Positions 52,830-61,844 of a DNA stretch of 64,000 bases are shown here, one piece after another. The notes beneath the pieces were generated by a model. The model saw only the letters and a list, made by a program, of their open reading frames with translations. It did not search any database and was not told where the DNA came from. The DNA is from Bacteroidota bacterium (GTDB lineage Bacteria > Bacteroidota > Bacteroidia > Bacteroidales > Porphyromonadaceae). Numbering within the stretch: the stretch's first letter is position 1; the number at the start of each line of letters is the position of its first letter. The stretch spans positions 62,001-126,000 of the forward strand of contig JAEWWU010000013.1 in assembly GCA_023396255.1 (NCBI GenBank), in the 5' to 3' direction. The position numbers and the translations under genes were made by a program.

Positions 52830-52865
52830 CAAGGTATTTTGGTGAAAAAAAATACCCCACACTCT

Positions 52866-53828
52866 ATGCCCGGGTCATTTTGTGTGCATATTTTGGGTTG
52901 CGGTTCTGCTATGCCTACTACAGCGCGTTTGTCCGCAGCGCAAATATTGCAATGTGGGGGCAGACTTTATATGATTGACTGTGGTGAAGGAGCGCAGCGA
53001 CAGTTGCGTTTTCACAAATTGGGGTTCGGAAACCTGAGAGTTATTTTTATTTCACATCTACACGGAGATCATTGTTTGGGTTTGCCGGGTCTGCTTTCTA
53101 CTTTGGGACTGATGGGATACAATTACTGCCTTACCATAGTGGGTCCGAAAGGGATAGAGCGTTATGTTTCTTTTTTACAAGAGACTTTTTTGACAGAATC
53201 TCTGTTACAGATCAAAGTTGTGGAGGTAGACCATAAAGTTTCTGCAACGATTTATGAGGATAAGTATATAGAAGTGCTTTCTCTCCCTTTGGAGCATAGG
53301 ATAGAAACGGTGGGATTTCGTTTCACCGAACGGGTTCCCAAGAGAAAAATAGACCCCATTGCCGTACAAGAAGCTTCTATTCCGTATGCCTATTACCGTT
53401 TGTTGCAAGAGGGAAACGATTATATCGCTCCCGATGGAAGATATTATGCCAATGAACAACTCACCGTACAAGGGCGTAAACCTCGTTCTTATGCTTACTG
53501 TTCGGATACCGTTTTTCTGCCTCACTTAGCTCCGCTTATAGCGGATAGCACTCTTTTGTACCACGAAGCTACTTATGGAGAGGAATTTGCTCACAGACTG
53601 CGAGAAACGGGGCATAGCTCGGCAACGCAGGCGGCACAGATGGCGCTTTTGGCAGAAGTAGGCAAATTGGTTATAGGTCACTATTCTTCACGATACAAGA
53701 ATACGGATGTCCTTTTGGAGGAGGCACAGAGAGTGTTTCCACAGACTATAGCTGCCCAAGATGGCTTGGTGATTTCAATCGATTCGTCCGATCCTTTGCA
53801 GATCGATACTCAACAATTGTCTTTCTAA
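52866..53828 (+). CDS. rnz: Ribonuclease Z
   Basis: 320 residues from the ATG at 52866 (MPGSFCVHILGCGSAMPTT); TTG and GTG starts at 52839 and 52842 would be longer. The metallo-beta-lactamase site is FISHLHGDHCLGLPGL (about residue 60-75), with CSDT near 220, YHEATY and GHSSATQAA further on. It trims tRNA 3' ends. This matters here because the tRNA-Gln gene lacks an encoded CCA. Length fits short-form RNase Z. Confidence 0.94.
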   Translation: MPGSFCVHILGCGSAMPTTARLSAAQILQCGGRLYMIDCGEGAQRQLRFHKLGFGNLRVIFISHLHGDHCLGLPGLLSTLGLMGYNYCLTIVGPKGIERYVSFLQETFLTESLLQIKVVEVDHKVSATIYEDKYIEVLSLPLEHRIETVGFRFTERVPKRKIDPIAVQEASIPYAYYRLLQEGNDYIAPDGRYYANEQLTVQGRKPRSYAYCSDTVFLPHLAPLIADSTLLYHEATYGEEFAHRLRETGHSSATQAAQMALLAEVGKLVIGHYSSRYKNTDVLLEEAQRVFPQTIAAQDGLVISIDSSDPLQIDTQQLSF

Positions 53829-53837
53829 TCTTTGGTT

Positions 53838-54620
53838 ATGTCTTCTTTGGTTACCACTTGTTCACAAAAAGAGTATGAATTGGAGGTTTGTGCCAATTCA
53901 CCCCTTAGTTGTAAGGCGGCTCGAGAGGGAGGAGCACAGAGAGTGGAGTTGTGTGCTTCGTTGCCGGAGGGAGGTACTACGCCCTCTTATGGTGCTATTA
54001 AATTGTCCCGTAAGGTTGTGGGAGATCATATAGCTCTGCACGTAATTATTCGCCCCAGGGGAGGCGACTTCATTTACACGGAAGAAGAGGTGAACGAAAT
54101 GGTTGCCGATATAGAAATGTGTAGGCATTTGGGAGTGGATGGAGTTGTTTTTGGTTGCCTTACTCAAGAAGGAGACTATGATGAATATGCCAACAGTCGT
54201 CTATTGGAAGCGGCAAAGGGAATGAGTGTTACCTTTCACAGAGCATTCGATTACAGCAGAAATCTGTACGAATTGATGGAGCTTCTCATTGCAAGAGGGT
54301 TCCATAGAGTGCTCACCTCGGGAGGAGCACCCACGGCACCACAAGGAGCGGAAATGCTGCGTCGGCTGGTTATTGGTGCCAATGAGCGGATTGGCATTAT
54401 GTGCGGAGGAGGTATTACACCGACTAATTTGGAAGCATTGGCACAGGAAACCGGAGCAAGAATGTTTCACGGTACTTTTAAGTGCGAACGAACAAGTATT
54501 TCTCACCATAAATCTCCCCTACTCAACGTGTCGGATACCCACATCATAGATGCTTACAATGGGCTTCAGAGCGATAAAGAAGCCATCGCTTGCGCTCGCC
54601 GTATTCTCAACGGCTTATAG
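53838..54620 (+). CDS. cutC: CutC family protein
   Basis: 260 residues from the ATG at 53838; the in-frame TTG at 53832 is less likely. CutC features are LEVCANSPLSCKAAREGGAQRVELCASLPEGG split over the N-terminus, VIIRPRGGDF, HRAFD and LTSGGAPTA with IGIMCGGGIT. It is a TIM-barrel protein linked to copper tolerance in some bacteria, although that role has been questioned. It lies 9 bp after rnz and is probably in the same operon. Confidence 0.93.
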   Translation: MSSLVTTCSQKEYELEVCANSPLSCKAAREGGAQRVELCASLPEGGTTPSYGAIKLSRKVVGDHIALHVIIRPRGGDFIYTEEEVNEMVADIEMCRHLGVDGVVFGCLTQEGDYDEYANSRLLEAAKGMSVTFHRAFDYSRNLYELMELLIARGFHRVLTSGGAPTAPQGAEMLRRLVIGANERIGIMCGGGITPTNLEALAQETGARMFHGTFKCERTSISHHKSPLLNVSDTHIIDAYNGLQSDKEAIACARRILNGL

Positions 54621-54651
54621 CGAAATCACGAGAATAAAGACTACCAAAGGG

Positions 54652-54692
54652 AGATCGTGTCGTTGCAATAAAAAACGTCACGATCTTTTTTT
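54652..54692 (+). terminator. Terminator of cutC
   Basis: AGATCGTGTCG (54652-54662) pairs with CGTCACGATCT (54676-54686), one mismatch, then TTTTTT. Confidence 0.88.
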
Positions 54693-54999
54693 ATGTGACA
54701 AGGAAGCATAAAAAAGAAACAGACACATAGAGAAACCTAAGGTAAGGAGAGAACCGGTTTCTTGTATTTGGGTCGTCATCTTGGAAAGAAAGTGTAAAAA
54801 TGCGTTTCAAAATACCTTTTTGTAGTTCACACACAGTGTAAAAATACCGATAAATGAGTATTTCAAAATTTATCTTTCTACTGTACGTTTGCACTCGTTA
54901 TTGAAACTAATTTAGTATTATTTCCGTATCAAGGTGTAATTCTATGCATCTATATTAGGTAATTTGAAAGATACAATGTACAACTTAAATAAAAAATCT
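54693..54999. other. Upstream region of the leucine-rich repeat gene
   Basis: AT-rich, no gene accepted. GTAATTTG at 54959-54966 is a near match to a TAnnTTTG box and would give a leader of about 30 nt to the ATG at 55000. Confidence 0.45.
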
Positions 55000-57315
55000 A
55001 TGCTTAAATCTACTCTGTTTAGGGCATTTTATGTCCTTTTCTTTTGGGGGGTGCTTTTCTCTTTCTTGCCCTTCTCTTCCAACGCCCAAGGAACTCCTTC
55101 TTCCAAAGAGTTCGTTGTGATAACTTCCAATCTCTCTTCGGGAGATGAGTTTGAGATCGATTTGGATGGGAAATCTTTTTCCACCCACAGTACTCCCTAC
55201 ATAGACCTCAATGGGAACAAAAAATTGGATGATGGAGAAGCTCTTTCCTTTGGTGAAGCAGCATCGCTTACTTGGGGCAAGCTTGGTAGTGTAACAATCT
55301 ATGCCGATAAGATTACAAAGTTGGTCATCAACGAGGCCAAAATAAAGAATATAGAACTTAAACAGGCTCCGGAGATTTCCGAACTCGACCTCTCTAAGAA
55401 TGAATTGACCGGTTTGGACATTTCTTCTCTAACCATTTTGGATAGGCTTGATTGTAGCGAGAACCCCAAACTGCAAAAAATAGTGATGTGCTCTAATAAC
55501 CCCTTGAGGAAATTTTATGCGGAAAAGTGCAATTTGAAGCAAATAGATTTGCTCGACTGTGCAAATATGGAGGAAATCATACTCAACGAAAATCAGCTGC
55601 AAACCTTGGATTTCTCCAAAGCTACTGGCCTTACTTATCTCAACGTGAGTAGAAATAAAATAGATGCAAAGGCTATGCACAAACTTGTTGAATCTCTCAA
55701 TAAGATTGCCGAGGATGGGAAAACATTTATTGTAATCGATTTGAATCCGGAGCAAGAAGGCAAAGAGGCCAATGTGTGCCTTAAAGCCGATGTTTCTCTT
55801 GCTAAAAAAAGACATTGGACCGTTTACGATAGTGCCCTTACCGAATACGAGGGTAGCGACCCTGTTGTTACCAACGAAACGGAAAAAATAGTTATTACAC
55901 CCACGGAGTCAACACCCTCTGTTATTCCTATTAAAATTTCCGGAGAAAATCTTTGGGTCGATCTTAATAGAGACAATAAAAAAGATGTCGGCGAGGAATT
56001 GACCAACGAGAGCAGCAATTTCAAAAATCCCGGTGGCATTGCCCCATTCTCTATCTGTGGAGATAAGATAAAATCTTTGGAGATAAACGAGGCTGATTTG
56101 TCCGCATTGGATTTGACCAATGCTTCTTCTCTTATCGCCATCGTCTGCCGCAAAAACGCTCCTTTGAAGTCTGTATCGTTACCTGCCGAGAAGCAAAAAC
56201 TTGCCAAATTGGATTTGTGTGGCAACAAGCTGAGTGGAACAATGGATCTTTCCGAATATAGTGCACTCAAGAGTATAGATCTCTCCGAAAACGAACTTAC
56301 TTCTCTCGTATTGGGAAATAAACCGGAACTCAAACAACTCTATTTAGCATCCAACAAATTGTCCGAATTTGACTTGACCCATTCGGGTGTTCTCGAAACC
56401 CTTTCGTTTGAAAACAATCAGGTAGCCGAATTATCTTTTTTCGGAACCACCGAATTGAAAAATATTACAGCCAGAGAAAATAAGCTTACGGAAGTAGATC
56501 TTTCTCACTGCAATTCGCTGGAAATAATCGATTTTGAGGCCAACGAAATAGAAGAAATAACACTCCCCGTAGAAAGCCCCCATACGAAAGAGGTAAAACT
56601 TTCGAACAATAAATTTTCGTACATCGACCTTGCAGCTTTTACTTCGGCAATACAGATTGATGTTGCTAAAAATCAACTTACAGAAATATCTATGCCTGTA
56701 AGTAAAGAATTGTCTCATCTATCTCTCTCCGACAATAAACTTTCTAAGATAGACCTTAGAGGTACACCCAATTTGAAACATCTCTACATCAGTAAAAATC
56801 AGATTTCAAGTTTAGACGTTTCTTCTCTCAAAAATCTTATGACCCTTTCTATTTACGGCAATCAAATCAAGGATGAGAGTATGACCCGCTTGGTAAAAAG
56901 CCTTCCCAAACAAGAAGGTATGGTTTTGGGCGATCGTGTATTGGTTGTGGTTTATGCCAAAGAGGATGGAACCATAGAAGACAGCAACCATATTACCACT
57001 ACCGATGTAGATCTTGCCAAACAACGCAAATGGAATGTTTGTTCTATGAATGCTTTGGGAGAAGCCAATTCCTATGCCGGTGAAATAGTAGCTGTGGAAC
57101 AGATCAACAGAACAAAAGTATCCACTTCGTTGTTTAATGAGAAGTGGATTGTTTCTTTCCAGGACGATGCACGTCATTGTGTTGAAGGATATGATTTTTC
57201 CGGACAAAAACTCTTCGAGGTAACGGGTGAAAATCAGCTTGTAATAGAAACGGATTGCAAAGCCATCCTTCTTTCCATAGACAGGGGGGCACAAACCCTC
57301 TCTTTGGTGCGATGA
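55000..57315 (+). CDS. Secreted leucine-rich repeat protein
   Basis: 771 residues from the ATG at 55000, which gives a compact signal peptide (MLKSTLFRAFYVLFFWGVLF, then SSNAQ); an ATG at 54976 is possible. Two similar halves are visible. Each has a YxDLNxNKKxDxGE-type calcium-like segment (YIDLNGNKKLDDGEAL near 57; LWVDLNRDNKKDVGEEL near 325), followed by repeats of the form LxxLDLSxNxLTxLDL (LDLSKNELTGLDIS; IDLSENELTSLVLG; LSLSDNKLSKIDL) and a VDLAKxRxW closure (ADVSLAKKRHW; TDVDLAKQRKW). The last 60 residues (GYDFSGQKLFEVTGENQL) look like a weak T9SS sorting domain. A surface adhesin-like role is likely. Confidence 0.82.
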   Translation: MLKSTLFRAFYVLFFWGVLFSFLPFSSNAQGTPSSKEFVVITSNLSSGDEFEIDLDGKSFSTHSTPYIDLNGNKKLDDGEALSFGEAASLTWGKLGSVTIYADKITKLVINEAKIKNIELKQAPEISELDLSKNELTGLDISSLTILDRLDCSENPKLQKIVMCSNNPLRKFYAEKCNLKQIDLLDCANMEEIILNENQLQTLDFSKATGLTYLNVSRNKIDAKAMHKLVESLNKIAEDGKTFIVIDLNPEQEGKEANVCLKADVSLAKKRHWTVYDSALTEYEGSDPVVTNETEKIVITPTESTPSVIPIKISGENLWVDLNRDNKKDVGEELTNESSNFKNPGGIAPFSICGDKIKSLEINEADLSALDLTNASSLIAIVCRKNAPLKSVSLPAEKQKLAKLDLCGNKLSGTMDLSEYSALKSIDLSENELTSLVLGNKPELKQLYLASNKLSEFDLTHSGVLETLSFENNQVAELSFFGTTELKNITARENKLTEVDLSHCNSLEIIDFEANEIEEITLPVESPHTKEVKLSNNKFSYIDLAAFTSAIQIDVAKNQLTEISMPVSKELSHLSLSDNKLSKIDLRGTPNLKHLYISKNQISSLDVSSLKNLMTLSIYGNQIKDESMTRLVKSLPKQEGMVLGDRVLVVVYAKEDGTIEDSNHITTTDVDLAKQRKWNVCSMNALGEANSYAGEIVAVEQINRTKVSTSLFNEKWIVSFQDDARHCVEGYDFSGQKLFEVTGENQLVIETDCKAILLSIDRGAQTLSLVR

Positions 57316-57390
57316 TGTGGTAAGCTGCTAACTATTCACGCAACATTATTTCCAAAAGAAAAACAAACAACGAAGCATAAAACAAAAAAC

Positions 57391-57428
57391 AAAGGGTCGG
57401 AAACCATAATGGATTTCCCGACCCTTTT
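57391..57428. terminator. Bidirectional terminator between the LRR gene and hutH
   Basis: AAAGGGTCGG-AAA and TTTCCCGACCCTTT form a stem with one bulge, flanked by A and T runs. It lies between convergent genes. Confidence 0.88.
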
Positions 57429-57454
57429 TGTTGTATTTGATTTATTATTTTCTG

Positions 57455-58966
57455 TTATTGGGGAATACAGAAATTATAATTGCGTACGAAAGTGGTGGCG
57501 TTCTGAATTTGTTGGTACATAACCACATCTTCTTCTACACGAGGTACCACTTGACGGAAAGCTGCTAACATCTCTTCGATTACTTCCGAACTGCGCAAAG
57601 GACGACGGAACTCAAACGCTTGTGCTGCATTCATAAATTCTATGCCCAAAATGTGTTCCAGATTGTCGATGATCGGGAGCAATTTGGTAGCCGCGTTGGC
57701 ACCCATAGAAACGTGATCTTCTTGTCCGTTGCTCGATACGATGCTGTCGCTGCTGGCTGCATAGCAATACATTTTGTTCTTGCTTACCATAGCCGCAGCA
57801 GCATACTGGGGAATCATAAATCCGGAATTCAAACCGGGGTTTGCCACGAGGAATTCGGGCAAACCACGAAGCCCCAAGATGAGTTGAGCTACACGGCGTT
57901 CCGAAATATTGCCGATCTCTGCCATTGCAATGGCGGCAAAGTCGTACACAATTGCCAAGGGTTGACCGTGGAAGTTACCTCCCGAAAGCACCAAATCTTC
58001 ATCAGGGAAGACAGTTGGGTTATCGGTTACAGAGTTAATCTCGGTTTCTACAACGCTTGTAACGTAGTCAATAGCGTCACGACTGGCTCCGTGTACTTGA
58101 GGTACACAACGGAAGCTGTAAGGATCTTGTACCTGTGTTTTTGGGCGTGCAATCATTTCGCTGCCTTTGAGTAAAGACAACATATGGCGTGCCACGGTAA
58201 GTTGTCCACGGTGTGGACGAATTGTGTGCAGGTTTTCGGTGTAGGGAGCTGCTATGCCATCGAAAGCCTCCAAAGAAAGGGCTGCTGCCATATCTGCCAC
58301 ATCGAGCAAACGATGAGCTTTGATGAGAGCATAAACCCCGTGAGAACTCATAAACTGCGTGCCGTTGAGCAACGCCAAGCCTTCTTTGCTCTTTAAGGTG
58401 ATCTTTTCCCAGCCCAACTCTTTGAGTACCTCATCCGAAGAGCGCAAAACGCCCTTGTAACGCACTTCTCCGCAACCAATGAGCGGCAAAAAGAGGTTTG
58501 CCAAAGGAGCTAAGTCGCCACTGGCTCCGAGAGAACCACGGTCATATACCACAGGGATTACATCGTGGTTGAGCATATCCGCGATGCGCTGTACCGTAAC
58601 TACCTGTACCCCACTGTGACCCAACTGCAAAGCGTGTGCTTTGAGAAGTAGCATCAATCGCACAATATCTTGCTCTACCTCTGTACCGCAACTACAAGCG
58701 TGGCTCTTAACAAGATTTTCTTGCAACGTGGTAAGGTCTTGTTCGGAGATGGTGCGGTTGCATAGAGAGCCAAAACCGGTGGTAACTCCGTAGATGGGCT
58801 TGTCGGTTTCTTTTACTTTGTCATCCAAATACTGTCGGCAGTGTTGAATGCGTTCTATGGCAGCAGTTGACAAAGTAACCTGAGGACGATGGCGCAGGTA
58901 ATCGGCACACAAAGACAGAGTAAGCCGTTGGCTGCCCAGTTCTAATACTTTTCCGTTCATTTCCAT
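57455..58966 (-). CDS. hutH: Histidine ammonia-lyase
   Basis: 503 residues. The MIO cofactor triplet Ala-Ser-Gly lies in RGSLGASGDLAPLANLFL (about residues 143-160). Other signatures are GVTTGFGSL near 60, GGNFHGQPLA, and NGQEDHVSMGANAATK. It converts histidine to urocanate. Its start codon overlaps the fchA stop by one base (TAATG), so it is the last gene of a four-gene operon. It ends at a strong terminator; hutU is not in this window. Confidence 0.97.
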   Translation of the reverse strand: MEMNGKVLELGSQRLTLSLCADYLRHRPQVTLSTAAIERIQHCRQYLDDKVKETDKPIYGVTTGFGSLCNRTISEQDLTTLQENLVKSHACSCGTEVEQDIVRLMLLLKAHALQLGHSGVQVVTVQRIADMLNHDVIPVVYDRGSLGASGDLAPLANLFLPLIGCGEVRYKGVLRSSDEVLKELGWEKITLKSKEGLALLNGTQFMSSHGVYALIKAHRLLDVADMAAALSLEAFDGIAAPYTENLHTIRPHRGQLTVARHMLSLLKGSEMIARPKTQVQDPYSFRCVPQVHGASRDAIDYVTSVVETEINSVTDNPTVFPDEDLVLSGGNFHGQPLAIVYDFAAIAMAEIGNISERRVAQLILGLRGLPEFLVANPGLNSGFMIPQYAAAAMVSKNKMYCYAASSDSIVSSNGQEDHVSMGANAATKLLPIIDNLEHILGIEFMNAAQAFEFRRPLRSSEVIEEMLAAFRQVVPRVEEDVVMYQQIQNATTFVRNYNFCIPQ

Positions 58967-59598
58967 TATTCGCAGGCTTTTTTGGTGTATTCCAAGATGC
59001 GTGCTTCACGAGCAATAACATCGGCTTCCAAACGGTCGGCCTCCTCTCTCATAGCGGCAACGAACTCTTGGTCAGCAATAGAAGTGAGGTTGATACGCAC
59101 GTTGAAGAGCGCTCCTATGATAGCACAGCGAGCGCACATCATAGCTACGCAACCATCTGTTACAGCATTCTGATTGCCCTTTTCTACCACCATTTCGATG
59201 TCGCTCAAGAGAGCCGAAGTAGCACGAGCTACCTCCATAGGTACTTGAGCGGCGTATTTGGTGTTGATTTCTATCTGTTCCGAACGATAAGCTTTTTCCT
59301 GATCCGTTTCTTTGGGGAGTTTGAAAGCGGCAAAAACCTTGTTATAAGCATCGCTATCGCGATCTATATCGGCTACCAAAGCTGTACGGATTTCTTGTGC
59401 TCGGCGTGCTACCTCGGTCATTTGAGCTTCTACTTCTACGTATTTTTTGCGACCGATGGTTAGGTTAGCAACCATCTCTGCCAAGGCAGCAGCGATAGAT
59501 CCATTGAGGGCAGAGATACTGCCTCCGCCGGGAACGGGTTCTTTGCCGGCTGTTTCGGCCAAAAAGCCGGTAACGGTGAGTTCGGTAAGTGAATTCAT
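58966..59598 (-). CDS. fchA: Formimidoyl-THF cyclodeaminase
   Basis: 210 residues, all helical, of the FTCD_C type. AETAGKEPVPGGGSISALNGSIAAALAEMVANL in pieces (PVPGGGSISALNG) marks the N-terminus. It converts 5-formimidoyl-THF to methenyl-THF and ammonia. In mammals it is fused to the formiminotransferase; here it is a separate gene in the same operon as ftcD. Confidence 0.93.
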   Translation of the reverse strand: MNSLTELTVTGFLAETAGKEPVPGGGSISALNGSIAAALAEMVANLTIGRKKYVEVEAQMTEVARRAQEIRTALVADIDRDSDAYNKVFAAFKLPKETDQEKAYRSEQIEINTKYAAQVPMEVARATSALLSDIEMVVEKGNQNAVTDGCVAMMCARCAIIGALFNVRINLTSIADQEFVAAMREEADRLEADVIAREARILEYTKKACE

Positions 59599-59610
59599 TA
59601 TTGTAAATTT

Positions 59611-60882
59611 TTACTGTTTAACTATTTCATTGCGGTAAACAATGCCTCGTTTGATGGTGGCACAAACGAGATTGACCCCAAAGTGATAAGATAAGAAACG
59701 ATAGGAGGGGAAACGCAACAAAGCAAAATCGGCTTGCTTGCCCACTTCTATACTTCCTATAAGGTGTGCGCGGTCTATGGCAGCAGCACCGTTAAGGGTA
59801 AGTGCCGTGATAGCTTCTTCTACTGTCATACCCATATAAATAGTTGCCAAGGCAAACATTAGGGGTACCGAATTGCTAAAGCAACTGCCCGGATTGAGAT
59901 CCGAAGCAACAGCAACGGCACAGCCGGCATCGATCATTTTACGCACCGGAGCGTAAGGGGCTTTGAGACTAAAAGCCGTACAAGGCAAAAGGGTGCCTAC
60001 TGTGCCGGAATGTGCCAAAGCTTCGATACCGATATCCGATATTTGTAGTAGATGGTCAGCGGAGAAGCAACCCAGTTCGGCGGCCAACTCGGCTCCTCCG
60101 AAGGGGACAATTTCGTCGGCGTGCATCTTGACTTTGAAGCCCAATTCTTTGGCTGCTACGAGCAAACGGCGAGTTTGTGCGTGATCAAAAACACCCTCTT
60201 CCGTAAAAATGTCGCAAAATTCAGCCAATCCCTCTTGTGCCACACGGGGCAGCATATCTTGCACCAAGTGCTCTATAAAAGCGGTGGGGTTGCCTTTGTA
60301 TTCGGGAGGCGTATCGTGTGCTCCCATAAAGGTGGAAACAAGTTCTATGGGTTGTGTTTGTTGCAACTCTCTTACTACTTGTAGTTGTTTGAGTTCGGTA
60401 TTCAGTTCCATACCGTAGCCGCTTTTGGCCTCCACGGTGGTAACTCCCATAGAAAGCATAGCTTGGAGGTGTGTCTGGGCTGCAAGAGCGAGGTCTTGAG
60501 CAGAGGTATTGCGGGTGGCTTGCATCGTATTGGCAATACCGCCCCCTCTTTGCATAATGCTCATATAGCTGTCCCCTGCCAAACGCCACTGAAACTCTTC
60601 CTCCCTATATCCGCCAAAAACCAAGTGGGTATGGCTGTCTACAAAGCCGGGTAGAAGGGTACAGCCTTGGGCATCGTATTCCTTACAACCTGCCGTATCT
60701 TGCCGAACAGCCTCTTCCATAGAGCCTACGAAGGTGATGATACCCTCTTTGACGATGACGGCAGCAGGGCCTTCTACCACTCCTATGTGACGCATAGCAT
60801 CGCGCCCGTGCACCGCAGAGGAGCCGGGACGCGTTACTATTTGCGCAATGTTTTTGATAAATAAAGATTGAGACTCTTGCAT
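59611..60882 (-). CDS. hutI: Imidazolonepropionase
   Basis: 423 residues, an amidohydrolase. Metal ligands are in GFVDSHTHLVFGGYREEEF (about 75-95) with KMHADEIVPFGGAEL and SADHLL further on, and SDLNPGSCFSNS near the end. It opens imidazolonepropionate to formimidoylglutamate. It sits 12 bp from both neighbouring genes in the operon. Confidence 0.95.
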   Translation of the reverse strand: MQESQSLFIKNIAQIVTRPGSSAVHGRDAMRHIGVVEGPAAVIVKEGIITFVGSMEEAVRQDTAGCKEYDAQGCTLLPGFVDSHTHLVFGGYREEEFQWRLAGDSYMSIMQRGGGIANTMQATRNTSAQDLALAAQTHLQAMLSMGVTTVEAKSGYGMELNTELKQLQVVRELQQTQPIELVSTFMGAHDTPPEYKGNPTAFIEHLVQDMLPRVAQEGLAEFCDIFTEEGVFDHAQTRRLLVAAKELGFKVKMHADEIVPFGGAELAAELGCFSADHLLQISDIGIEALAHSGTVGTLLPCTAFSLKAPYAPVRKMIDAGCAVAVASDLNPGSCFSNSVPLMFALATIYMGMTVEEAITALTLNGAAAIDRAHLIGSIEVGKQADFALLRFPSYRFLSYHFGVNLVCATIKRGIVYRNEIVKQ

Positions 60883-60895
60883 AGGATTGAGGCTC

Positions 60896-61801
60896 TTACT
60901 CCATCATACGGAGTTCCAAGATCTGGTTTGTATCGAAGTTTTCTATACCGAGATAATATTCGGCACAGTCAATAAGAGCCTGCATCGGTACCAAGCCGAT
61001 TACTTCCGAACCTACTATTTCCACCCCATAGCGACGAGCTTCCATACGTACCATTTCGTGTGCTCGGTAGATGGCTGTTTTGCTGTAATCGGTCAGGTTC
61101 ATAGAAACTTGGGCAATGTGGCGATCAGTGAGCTCTACACCCATAGCTTTGCAGAAGCGCAAACCACCTCCGATGAAGCGTACCTTTTTGGCAATGGCAT
61201 CGGCAATGCTTACATCCGATGTGTTGAGGTTGATGTTGTAAGCGCACAAAGGCATACGGGCACCAATGGCAACTACACCGGCTGTGGGGTGACAATCGGC
61301 AGGACCGAAATCGGGCTTCCATTCGGGCTGGTGTACTTTTTCCGCCATTCCTTCAAATTGTCCTTTGCGGATGGCCGCAAGGTTTTCACGATGCGGAGCA
61401 GAGGCCGATTTTTCGTACAAAAATACAGGTACTCCGTAGCGGTTGCCCACTTCTTCTGCTACCTCTTTGGAAAGAGCAATGGCTTCTTCCATATCCATAT
61501 TGCGGATGGGAATGAAAGGAACCACGTCTACGGCACCCATACGGGGGTGTTGTCCTTCGTGTTTGGTGAGGTCGATGACTTTAACAGCCACGCCGATGGC
61601 TTCCAAGACGGCTGTTTTTACTGCTTGGGGTTCTCCCATAACGGTAACTACAAGGCGGTTGTGGTCTTCATCATTGCTGTAATCCAACAACTTAACTCCG
61701 GCAGTGGCACGGAAAGGTTGTACAATCTGTTCAATTTTTTCTTTGTCGCGACCTTCGCTGAAGTTAGGTACGCATTCTACGATTTTTGCTAAACTGGCCA
61801 T
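60896..61801 (-). CDS. ftcD: Glutamate formimidoyltransferase
   Basis: 301 residues, only the transferase part of the mammalian bifunctional enzyme. IVECVPNFSEGRD is near the start, and GQHPRMGAVDVVPFIP with the catalytic His region near 80-95 and GVVAIGARMPLCAYNINL follow. It transfers the formimidoyl group to tetrahydrofolate and releases glutamate. It is the first gene of the hut-type operon, 43 bp downstream of the S41 peptidase gene. Confidence 0.95.
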   Translation of the reverse strand: MASLAKIVECVPNFSEGRDKEKIEQIVQPFRATAGVKLLDYSNDEDHNRLVVTVMGEPQAVKTAVLEAIGVAVKVIDLTKHEGQHPRMGAVDVVPFIPIRNMDMEEAIALSKEVAEEVGNRYGVPVFLYEKSASAPHRENLAAIRKGQFEGMAEKVHQPEWKPDFGPADCHPTAGVVAIGARMPLCAYNINLNTSDVSIADAIAKKVRFIGGGLRFCKAMGVELTDRHIAQVSMNLTDYSKTAIYRAHEMVRMEARRYGVEIVGSEVIGLVPMQALIDCAEYYLGIENFDTNQILELRMME

Positions 61802-61844
61802 ACAAGTACTTCGTTTAGAGAATAGTTATTATGATATTGAATAA

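Noticed and set aside
54678..54779. Reverse frame for a 33-residue hydrophobic peptide, MTTQIQETG... start
   Set aside because: It overlaps the cutC terminator and lacks a promoter motif; a type I toxin was considered but there is no antisense RNA signature.
60887..61792. 301-codon + frame covering ftcD
   Set aside because: Exact antisense shadow of a well-recognised enzyme gene; Phe/Tyr/His-rich translation typical of shadows. Similar shadows over the S41 gene (62238-63020) were also dropped.
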